Below, piece after piece: positions 17,078 to 25,280 of a stretch of 64,000 bases of DNA. The notes below the pieces were generated by a model that worked only from the letters and a program-made list of their open reading frames with translations, was not told the DNA's origin and did no database searches. The stretch is from Corynebacterium halotolerans YIM 70093 = DSM 44683 (GTDB lineage: Bacteria > Actinomycetota > Actinomycetes > Mycobacteriales > Mycobacteriaceae): contig NC_020302.1 of the NCBI RefSeq assembly GCF_000341345.1, positions 1,964,075-2,028,074 of the forward strand, given 5' to 3'. The translations under genes and the position numbers were made by a program. Every line of letters begins with the position of its first letter. Within the stretch, counting starts at the first letter, position 1.

Positions 17078-17827
17078 CTACACCCTGCCCCGGCTCTCGC
17101 GGAGGGCGCGGTAGGCCTGGTGGGCGGACTCCTGCTCGGCGAGCTTCTTGTTGGGGCCGGTGCCGGTGCCGAGGAGCTGGCCGGCCACCGAGACAGTGGC
17201 GGTGAAGGTCAGGTCGTGCTCGGGGCCGGTCGAGGTGGAGGCGTAGACCGGCATGTCGAGCCGGAGCTCGGCGAGGCGCTCCTGGAGGGTGGTCTTCCAG
17301 TCCTGGTGCAGGCCGGTGGCCGAGGCGGTGTCGATTTTCTGCGCGAACAGGCGCAGCACGACGTCGCGGGCGACCTCGAAGCCGTGCTGGCGGTAGATCG
17401 CGCCGAGGAGGGCCTCGGTGGTGTCGGCGAGGATGGACTCCTTGTCCCTGCCCTCGGTGACGAGCTCGCCGCGGCCGAGCAGGATGTGCTCGCCGAGGCC
17501 GATCTCGCGGGCGATGTCGGCCAGTCCGTAGCGGGAGACGATCGACGCCCGCATCTTGGAGATGTCCGACTCCGGCCGCGAGGGGTACTGCTCGTAGAGT
17601 TTCGTGGCCACCGACAGGCCGAGCACGGCGTCGCCGAGGAACTCGAGGCGCTCGTTGTTGGGCAGGTGGCCGTTCTCGTTGGCGAAGGACCGGTGGGTCA
17701 GCGCCAGGCGCAGGTGGTCGGCGTCGAGCTCGACGCCGAGCCGGGCCAGCAGTGGGGCGTGGTCGACGGCCCGGAAGGCGGCCTCGAGGGCCTCCTCGCC
17801 GGTGGGCCGGCTCTTCCTGCGGCTCAC
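17078..17827 (-). CDS. rnc: ribonuclease III
   Basis: Double-strand-specific RNase for rRNA and mRNA processing, 249 residues. The catalytic signature NERLEFLGDAVLGL is present, with the second acidic cluster around DTTEALLGAIY. The C-terminal double-stranded RNA-binding domain begins at about residue 175 (DWKTTLQERLAEL). The GTG start overlaps the TGA stop of yceD (GTGA), so translation is coupled. mutM follows six bases after the stop. Confidence 0.96.
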   Translation of the reverse strand: MSRRKSRPTGEEALEAAFRAVDHAPLLARLGVELDADHLRLALTHRSFANENGHLPNNERLEFLGDAVLGLSVATKLYEQYPSRPESDISKMRASIVSRYGLADIAREIGLGEHILLGRGELVTEGRDKESILADTTEALLGAIYRQHGFEVARDVVLRLFAQKIDTASATGLHQDWKTTLQERLAELRLDMPVYASTSTGPEHDLTFTATVSVAGQLLGTGTGPNKKLAEQESAHQAYRALRESRGRV

Positions 17828-18372
17828 AGGAACTTCTCCAGCCCGGCCCAGCGCGGGTCGACGCGGTCCTTGTTCTCCTCACCGGAGATCCCGTCCGGGG
17901 CCGGGACGTCGGAGTCGCCGTCCTCGGGACAGCCGCCCTCACAGGTGGGGTTGAACGGCAGGTTCAGGCCGGACTCGTCGATGACGGCCTGGAGCAGGTC
18001 GATCTCGTCGCCGACGATCTCGGGCACGTCGTCGCCGCCCCCCTCACCGTCCTCGTCGGGCTCGCCGGTGATGAAGTCCGGCGAATCGGAGAAGACCTGG
18101 GAGACATGGAGGTCGAGGTGCGGGTGCAGCTCACGCAGGCAGCGCACGCACTGCCCCGTCAGCTGCCCCGTGACGTCGGCGTCGACGAGCAGGCCCTCCC
18201 CCAGCGGGGTGAGGGTGGCGTCGACGGTGACTTCACCGCCCTCGGGCACCGCGATCATCTCGGGGCCGATGCGGACGGGGCTGGGACCGGTCTGGGTGCG
18301 CTGCTCAGGCATGGCGGCACCGGAGCCGCCCCGCATGAGGGCGGCGACATTGAAGACGAAAGGTGAACTCAT
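17824..18372 (-). CDS. yceD: YceD family (DUF177) protein
   Basis: 182 residues. DUF177 proteins are linked to 23S rRNA or ribosome metabolism and in many bacteria precede rpmF; here rnc follows instead, as in mycobacteria. The conserved core includes GQCVRCLRELHPHLDL, and a CEGGCPEDG motif lies near the C-terminus. The middle is acidic and Gly-rich. The ATG at 18372 has TAGGAT ten bases upstream, so a very short leader is possible, in addition to read-through from the SepIVA-like gene 51 bp upstream. Confidence 0.88.
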   Translation of the reverse strand: MSSPFVFNVAALMRGGSGAAMPEQRTQTGPSPVRIGPEMIAVPEGGEVTVDATLTPLGEGLLVDADVTGQLTGQCVRCLRELHPHLDLHVSQVFSDSPDFITGEPDEDGEGGGDDVPEIVGDEIDLLQAVIDESGLNLPFNPTCEGGCPEDGDSDVPAPDGISGEENKDRVDPRWAGLEKFL

Positions 18373-18423
18373 ATCGCCCCAGATCCTACCCTGTCCGGCC
18401 GGGATTTCACGTGCCGGCCGGGA

Positions 18424-19227
18424 TCACTGCTCGCGCGGGTCCCGGGTGCGCTCCGGGCGCACGCGCTCACCGCGGGTCGACGGGTACTCGCGGATCGTGC
18501 CCGTCGTACCGATGTCCCGACCGGTCCCGGCCCCGGTTCCGCCGACGCCGGCGCCCCGACGCAGTGCGGAGCGGTCACGGGTGATGGTGCGCAGCACGCC
18601 CGAGAGGGTCTCCTCGAACTCGCTGAGCTTGCCGTCGACGAACTCGTCGCACTCGCTGCGCAGACGGTTGGATTCTGTGTGGGCGGTGTCGACGATGCGG
18701 TGGGCCTCCTCGTTGGCGCGGCGCACGACCTCGGACTCGGCCACCAGGCGCTCCTGCTCGGCGATGCCCTCGTTGACGCTGCGCTGGTAGGACTCGTTGC
18801 CGTCGGCGACCAGCCGGTCGGCCTCGGCCTGGGCCCGGTTGAGGGTGTCCTCGGCGTCGCGGCGCGCGGTGCCGACGAGGTGGTCGGCGTCGTCCTCGGC
18901 CTTGGCGACCATGCCGGTGGCTCGGTGCTGGGCGTCGGCGAGCATGGCCTCGGACTCCTCGTGGGCGCCGGCGACGATGCCGTTGGCCTCACCCTCGGCG
19001 TCGGCGATGATCTCGCGGGCCCGCTCCTCCGCGCCGCGCAGGATCTCCTCCTGCTTGTCCAGCACGTCCTGCGCGTCGTCGATCTCCACCGGCAGCGCGT
19101 TGCGCAGGTCGTCGAGGAGGGCGAGCATGTCGTTGCGCGGCACCATGCAGTTGGAGGTCATGGGCACGCCGTACGCCTGCTCCACGGTCTGGACGAGTTC
19201 GTCGAGGGCCTCAAAGACTCTATACAT
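18424..19227 (-). CDS. DivIVA-like coiled-coil septation protein (SepIVA-like)
   Basis: 267 residues. The N-terminal segment MYRVFEALDELVQTVEQAYGV is followed by a long heptad-rich, Glu/Ala/Asp-rich coiled coil (~residues 40-215) and an Arg/Gly/Pro tail. The position upstream of yceD-rnc-mutM is that of mycobacterial SepIVA, a DivIVA-domain protein at the septum and intracellular membrane domain. The function is transferred from that synteny and from the fold. The ATG at 19227 is supported by TAGTCT ending seven bases upstream, a leaderless arrangement. A longer reading to 19293 is unlikely. Confidence 0.82.
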   Translation of the reverse strand: MYRVFEALDELVQTVEQAYGVPMTSNCMVPRNDMLALLDDLRNALPVEIDDAQDVLDKQEEILRGAEERAREIIADAEGEANGIVAGAHEESEAMLADAQHRATGMVAKAEDDADHLVGTARRDAEDTLNRAQAEADRLVADGNESYQRSVNEGIAEQERLVAESEVVRRANEEAHRIVDTAHTESNRLRSECDEFVDGKLSEFEETLSGVLRTITRDRSALRRGAGVGGTGAGTGRDIGTTGTIREYPSTRGERVRPERTRDPREQ

Positions 19228-19234
19228 GCACCCG

Positions 19235-19240
19235 AGACTA
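19235..19240 (-). promoter_or_regulatory. -10 hexamer TAGTCT, probably leaderless sepIVA-like gene
   Basis: TAGTCT on the minus strand ends seven bases before the ATG at 19227 and probably drives the sepIVA-yceD-rnc-mutM unit. Confidence 0.5.
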
Positions 19241-19306
19241 CCTAGCCCGCGCGCTCGTGGACTGAATCCCACGCGGAATTCAGCGACGTCCACGCAGAAT
19301 GACAGC

Positions 19307-19342
19307 GGCCCCGCACCCTCCGGTACGGAGGGAGGCGGGGCC
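19307..19342 (-). terminator. terminator hairpin downstream of gdhA
   Basis: Strong GC stem (arms GGCCCCGC...CCTCCG and CGGAGGG...GCGGGGCC with a three-base loop) starting about 20 bp after the gdhA stop. Only a weak T-rich stretch (TCATTCT) follows on the minus strand. Confidence 0.6.
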
Positions 19343-19361
19343 GGTGCGGCGTCGGAGAGGG

Positions 19362-20821
<1,460 letters not shown>

Positions 20822-20900
20822 GACGGCCTGCACGCAAGTCACGGGTCGGCCCTGTCCCCCGGTCACCCTACCGGCGGTCGGCTGCGCCCGCCCTCCCAAA

Positions 20901-20906
20901 TACACT
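20901..20906 (+). promoter_or_regulatory. putative -10 (TACACT) for glycerate kinase
   Basis: TACACT about 60 bp upstream of the glycerate kinase ATG, giving a leader of ~55 nt that contains the AAAGGA ribosome site. Confidence 0.35.
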
Positions 20907-20967
20907 TGGACGGGTCCGCGGACCACCCCGGCGGACGCCGCCCCACCACCGTGAAAGGATGCCGTCC

Positions 20968-22104
20968 ATGGTTTTCCCCGCCGCCGGCCCCAGCCGGGTC
21001 CGCATCATCGTCGCCCCCGATTCCTTCAAGGGCACCGCCACCGCCGAGGAGGCCGCCCGCCACCTGGGTGAGGGCGCCCGATCGGTCATCCGCGACGCCG
21101 AGATCACCCTGGCCCCCATGGCGGACGGCGGGGAGGGTACCGCGGCCACCTTCAGCGGCCGGACCGTCACGCTGCCGACGACCGACGCCGCCGGCCGCCT
21201 GACCGAGGCCTCCTACATCTACGACGCGGAGACCGCCACCGCCTACATCGACGTCGCCGCCGCGACCGGGCTTCCCGCGGTGGCGGACAAGCCGGTTCCC
21301 TTGACCGGTGACACCTACGGCACCGGCGTGCTGATCGCCGACGCCGAGTCCCGCGGCGCACGCCGCATCACCCTGTGCCTGGGCGGGTCGGCGACCGTCG
21401 ACGGCGGCACGGGCATCCTGGTCGCCCTCGGCGCGACCCCCCTGAACGCGGCGGGTTACGCCCTGCGTCCCGGCGGCGGGGCCCTGCGCGACCTGGACTA
21501 CATCGACACCGCCCAGCTCAACATCCCGGCCGCCTCGCTCGAGTGGGTGCTGCTCACCGACGTCGACGCCCCCGTCACCGGTCCGACCGGTGCCGCGGCG
21601 GTCTTCGGCCCGCAGAAGGGCGCCGGCCCCGAGGACGTCGAGCTGCTCGACGCCGGCCTGGCCCGGCTGTGCGAGGTCACCGGGGTGGATCCCGCCACCC
21701 CCGGATTCGGTGCCGCGGGCGCGGTGCCGGTCTCGCTGCACTGGCTGTCGACGATGCTCCACGGCACCTCCGACCACGTGATCGTCGTACCCGGCGCGCC
21801 GCTGGTGGCCCAGGCGCTCGGCCTGGACGAGATGATCCCGGAGGCCGATCTCGTGATCACCGGTGAGGGCGCCTTCGACGAACAGTCGACGGGTGGGAAG
21901 GTGGTCGGCACCATCGCCGACCTGGTCGCGGGCACGGGGGCGGCGCTGGGGATCGCGGCGGGGCGCGTCGACGCCGTACCTCCGCGGGGCACGCTCGTCG
22001 CCGAACTCTCCGGCGACGGGGGGACGGACGTCGCCACGCAGCTGCGCGAGGCCGGCGCCCGCCTCGCGGCGGACTACCTGAGGATCTCCACGGCCCAGGG
22101 GTAG
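20968..22104 (+). CDS. glxK: glycerate kinase
   Basis: Type-1 glycerate kinase phosphorylating D-glycerate to a phosphoglycerate, which links glyoxylate/glycerate breakdown to glycolysis. 378 residues. Family motifs are clear: VAPDSFKGTATAEEAA at the N-terminus, MADGGEGT, LCLGGSATVDGGTG, and TGEGAFDEQSTGGKVVGTIA near the C-terminus. The ATG at 20968 has AAAGGA eight bases upstream, which rules out longer starts. It is divergent from gdhA. The last 31 bp overlap the 3' end of the convergent gene at 22074-22472. Confidence 0.93.
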   Translation: MVFPAAGPSRVRIIVAPDSFKGTATAEEAARHLGEGARSVIRDAEITLAPMADGGEGTAATFSGRTVTLPTTDAAGRLTEASYIYDAETATAYIDVAAATGLPAVADKPVPLTGDTYGTGVLIADAESRGARRITLCLGGSATVDGGTGILVALGATPLNAAGYALRPGGGALRDLDYIDTAQLNIPAASLEWVLLTDVDAPVTGPTGAAAVFGPQKGAGPEDVELLDAGLARLCEVTGVDPATPGFGAAGAVPVSLHWLSTMLHGTSDHVIVVPGAPLVAQALGLDEMIPEADLVITGEGAFDEQSTGGKVVGTIADLVAGTGAALGIAAGRVDAVPPRGTLVAELSGDGGTDVATQLREAGARLAADYLRISTAQG

Positions 22105-22472
22105 GTCGCGGGCAGCTCGTGGGCGAGTTCGTTCTCGAGCAGCACCGGGTCGGCCGGCAGGTCGGCCCGTGGGGTGAGGATGCGCGACAGCGCCATGGTC
22201 AGCTGGTTGACGGAGCCGTCGAGTCCCTCGACGGTGATGCGGTAGCGGGCGACGGCGGCGTCCTCGAGCTCCGCGCCGTCGTGTTCCTCGCGGTAGGTGG
22301 CGCGCAACTGCTGCTCGACCCCGTCGGCGAGCGGTGGCTGCGGGTCGAGGGTGACGGAGCCACCGGTGGCGCGCCCGCCGTCGACCAGCCTGCCGACGGC
22401 ACGGTCGAAGACGTCGCGCAGCCCGGTGGCGCGGTCGACGGGAATGAGGACATCGAACTGGATGACAGGCAT
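22074..22472 (-). CDS. conserved hypothetical protein
   Basis: 132 residues, not recognised. It is soluble, acidic, with alternating strands and helices (MPVIQFDVLIPVDRATGLRDVF) and no motif I can assign. TAGGCT ends six bases before its ATG, so the transcript is probably leaderless. Only 29 bp separate its start from the divergent DUF4921 gene, and its 3' end overlaps glycerate kinase by 31 bp on the opposite strand. The two-sided crowding argues that it is a real, compactly placed gene. Confidence 0.7.
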   Translation of the reverse strand: MPVIQFDVLIPVDRATGLRDVFDRAVGRLVDGGRATGGSVTLDPQPPLADGVEQQLRATYREEHDGAELEDAAVARYRITVEGLDGSVNQLTMALSRILTPRADLPADPVLLENELAHELPATYPWAVEILR

Positions 22473-22501
22473 GGTCCCAGCCTAATCAATATCCTGAGCC
22501 C
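22473..22501. promoter_or_regulatory. 29-bp divergent promoter region
   Basis: Start codon to start codon there are only 29 bp. The minus-strand -10 is TAGGCT (22479-22484); the plus-strand candidate is CAATAT (22487-22492), nine bases before the ATG at 22502. Both transcripts must be leaderless or nearly so, and each -35 would lie in or next to the other gene. Confidence 0.5.
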
Positions 22502-23824
22502 ATGAGCATCCCCGTGCCCGCCCACCGCCAGCCGTTGACCACGATGGCCGACGGGACGATCAAGCAGGTCAACCCTCTCACGGGCACCGAGGTCTGGACC
22601 GTGCCCGGCCGCGGCAACCGGCCCCTTTCCCGCCCGGCCACCGATCCCACCCCGCTGGGAAAGCACGACTTCACCCACCGCTGCGCCTTCTGCGAGGCCA
22701 CCCCGCTGGCCACCCCGCCGGAGAAGTCCCGGATGGTGCGTGAGGACGGCGGCTGGCGGACCCTGTCAGGGCTGTTGCCCGGTGAGCTGGCCGGGCACCG
22801 CGCCGAGTTCCGGCGGGTGCCGAACCTGTTCGAGATCGTCTCCTACGACTACTGGGCGAAGAACTACGGCTTCCGGATGGATCCCGAAACCGCCGCCCGC
22901 AAGGCCGCCTACCTGGCGGACGAGACGGGGCGCGCGCACGTCCTGGACATCGCGCGCACCCGCCTGCGTGCCGCCGGTCAGGACCCGGACGTGTCCGGGG
23001 ACGAGCTCATCGACCTGGCCGACGCGTACTTCGGCGGCGGCCACGACGTCATCATCGCCCGCCGCCACTTCGTCGACGGCGCCACGCACGACAACCAGCT
23101 GGCCTCCTCGGGCACGTTGACCCCGGAGGAGCACCACGCGTTCATCTCCTTCACCGTCGACGCGATCGCCGACCTGTACCACCGCAACCGCTACGTGCCG
23201 TACGTGGCCGCCTTCCAGAACTGGCTCGCGCCCGCGGGCGCCTCCTTCGACCACCTGCACAAGCAGCTCGTGGCCATCGACGAGCGCGGCGTGCAGGCCG
23301 AGACGGAGATCGAGCGGTTGCGGCGCAACCCCAACCTGTACAACGAGTGGGCCGTCGACTACGCCGGGTACCGGAACCTGATCATCGCGGAGAACGACCA
23401 CGCCATCTGCTTCGCCGGCTTCGGGCACCGCTTCCCCACCCTGGAGGTGTACTCGAAGTCCCGGCAGCCCCACCCGTGGCTGCAGTCCGAGGAGGAGGTC
23501 CGCGGCATGAGTGACCTGCTCCACGCCTGCCACGCCGCCGCCGGGGCGGACGTGCCCTGCAACGAGGAGTGGCTGCACAAGCCCATCGACCTGGACCTGC
23601 CCATGCCGTGGCGGGTGCGCATCAAGTGGCGCGTGTCGACGCTCGCGGGCTTCGAGGGCGGCACGAAGATCTACGTCAACACGCTCTCACCGTACAATAT
23701 CCGCGACCGGGTGGTCTCCGCGATGTACGGCCTGCGGGACGGGGGAAGGATCGCGCGCGGTATCCGCATCTCCACCGAGTGCCCCGCCGAGCGCAACTGT
23801 CTGAAATACAATCCGCTCGTGTAG
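22502..23824 (+). CDS. DUF4921 family protein, GalT/HIT-like
   Basis: 440 residues. I recognise the DUF4921 family, whose layout resembles galactose-1-phosphate uridylyltransferase. A CAFCE motif near residue 60 could be part of a zinc site, and FDHLHKQL has the HxHxQ pattern of the HIT/GalT superfamily, where a His forms a nucleotidyl intermediate. A nucleotide-sugar or related nucleotidyl transfer is plausible, but the substrate is unknown. A second Cys pair (ECPAERNCLKYNPLV) closes the protein. The ATG at 22502 lacks a ribosome site and appears leaderless. Confidence 0.78.
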   Translation: MSIPVPAHRQPLTTMADGTIKQVNPLTGTEVWTVPGRGNRPLSRPATDPTPLGKHDFTHRCAFCEATPLATPPEKSRMVREDGGWRTLSGLLPGELAGHRAEFRRVPNLFEIVSYDYWAKNYGFRMDPETAARKAAYLADETGRAHVLDIARTRLRAAGQDPDVSGDELIDLADAYFGGGHDVIIARRHFVDGATHDNQLASSGTLTPEEHHAFISFTVDAIADLYHRNRYVPYVAAFQNWLAPAGASFDHLHKQLVAIDERGVQAETEIERLRRNPNLYNEWAVDYAGYRNLIIAENDHAICFAGFGHRFPTLEVYSKSRQPHPWLQSEEEVRGMSDLLHACHAAAGADVPCNEEWLHKPIDLDLPMPWRVRIKWRVSTLAGFEGGTKIYVNTLSPYNIRDRVVSAMYGLRDGGRIARGIRISTECPAERNCLKYNPLV

Positions 23825-23948
23825 GGATCACCTGTGGTGGGACGACCGGAGCGTCGGAGGTGATACCTCTCCCCGAAGCGTGATAGAAGTGTGGTCAATC
23901 TCGCACGAGAGTTCACCATCACGAATATGAGGAGTTGACCCCCACCCC

Positions 23949-25202
23949 ATGAGCGACATCGCTCGCCTGCTTCGGGACCATCAGGCTGACCTGTCCTGGC
24001 AGCGCGCCTTCTACGAGGATCTCCACGAGCACCCGGAGCTGTCCGGCCACGAGCAGGAGACCTCGGCCAAGATCCTGAAGATGCTCGAGCGCTTCGACTG
24101 CGAGATCGTCTCCCCCATCGGCGGATTCGGCGTCGTGGCCGTCTTCCACAACGGCGACGGTCCGACCGCGCTCTTCCGCGCCGACTTCGACGCCCTGCCC
24201 ATCCGGGAGGAGACGGGCGTGCCGTTCGCCTCCACCCGGCTGCGGGCCGGCGCGGACGGCAACTCCACCGGCGTCATGCACGCCTGCGGCCACGACATGC
24301 ACACCGCCGCCCTGCTGGGCGCCTGCGCGATTCTCGACACCCACCGGGAGGCCTGGCAGGGCACGTTCATCGCCCTGTTCCAGCCCGCCGAGGAAAGCGC
24401 CACCGGCGCGAACGCCATGGTCGCCGACGGGCTGCTCAACCGGGTGCCCCACCCCGACGTCTGCCTGGGTCAGCACGTCATGCCCGGCCGCGCCGGCGAG
24501 GTGCAGACGAAGGCCGGGCCGCAGTTCGCCGCCTGTGACTCCATCCGCATCACCATCCACGGTCGCAGCGCCCACGGATCCATGCCGCACAACTCGATCG
24601 ACCCGACCTATGTGGCGGCGATGGTGGTCATCCGTCTGCAGGGCATCGTCGGCCGCGAGGTCGACCCCAACGACTTCGCGGTGGTCTCGGTGGGCACCCT
24701 GAAGTCGGGGTCGACGAACAACATCGTCCCCGCCCGCGCGGAGCTGGTGCTAAACTGCCGCTTCTACGACGACACCGTCAAAAGCCGCGTCTACGCCGCG
24801 ATCAAGCGCGTCGTGGTCGCCGAGTGCCAGGCCTCCGGCTGTGAGCGCGCCCCCGAGTTCGAGTTCTTCGCCCACGGCGAACTCATCGACAACGACGCCG
24901 AGACCTTCCACACGGTGCGCGCCACCTTCGACCGGGTCTTCGGCGCGGAGTCCGTCGACGCGCAGCGCACGACCGTCTCCGAGGACTTCGGCAACATCCC
25001 GCGCGCCTTCGGCGTGCCCTACCTGTTCTGGGCCGTCGGCTGCACCCCGCGTGAGGTGTGGGACCGGGCGGTGGCCGAGAACCGGGTCAAGGAGGACGTG
25101 CCGGTCAACCACATGAGCACGTTCCTGCCCGAGTACGGGCCCACCATCAGCGCCACCACCAGGGCCGCCGCCGCGTCGGTGCTGACCTACGTGGGGGTGT
25201 GA
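23949..25202 (+). CDS. M20 family metallo-amidohydrolase
   Basis: 417 residues, of the aminoacylase / hippurate hydrolase type that removes acyl groups from amino acids or cleaves related amides. Metal-site motifs: ACGHDMHTAALLGACAI, the Glu pair in FQPAEES, and GQHVMPG. The dimerisation domain begins around IRITIHGRSAHGSMPH. The exact substrate cannot be told. An AGGAG lies about 16 bases before the ATG at 23949, farther than ideal. A GC-rich hairpin follows the gene and separates it from convergent glgP. Confidence 0.88.
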   Translation: MSDIARLLRDHQADLSWQRAFYEDLHEHPELSGHEQETSAKILKMLERFDCEIVSPIGGFGVVAVFHNGDGPTALFRADFDALPIREETGVPFASTRLRAGADGNSTGVMHACGHDMHTAALLGACAILDTHREAWQGTFIALFQPAEESATGANAMVADGLLNRVPHPDVCLGQHVMPGRAGEVQTKAGPQFAACDSIRITIHGRSAHGSMPHNSIDPTYVAAMVVIRLQGIVGREVDPNDFAVVSVGTLKSGSTNNIVPARAELVLNCRFYDDTVKSRVYAAIKRVVVAECQASGCERAPEFEFFAHGELIDNDAETFHTVRATFDRVFGAESVDAQRTTVSEDFGNIPRAFGVPYLFWAVGCTPREVWDRAVAENRVKEDVPVNHMSTFLPEYGPTISATTRAAAASVLTYVGV

Positions 25203-25227
25203 CCCCCGCCCGGCCGTGCACACGTGA

Positions 25228-25266
25228 GCCCCGCCCGGCTCCTCCCCTCGAGGGGCCGGGCGGGGG
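25228..25266. terminator. bidirectional terminator between the M20 gene and glgP
   Basis: Perfect 12-bp arms GCCCCGCCCGGC and CCGGGCGGGGGC (one wobble or shift) around a loop that itself contains CCCCTCGAGGGG. It sits between the two convergent stops. There is no U-tract, as is common in high-GC actinobacteria. Confidence 0.6.
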
Positions 25267-25280
25267 CCGTTCCGGTGCGG

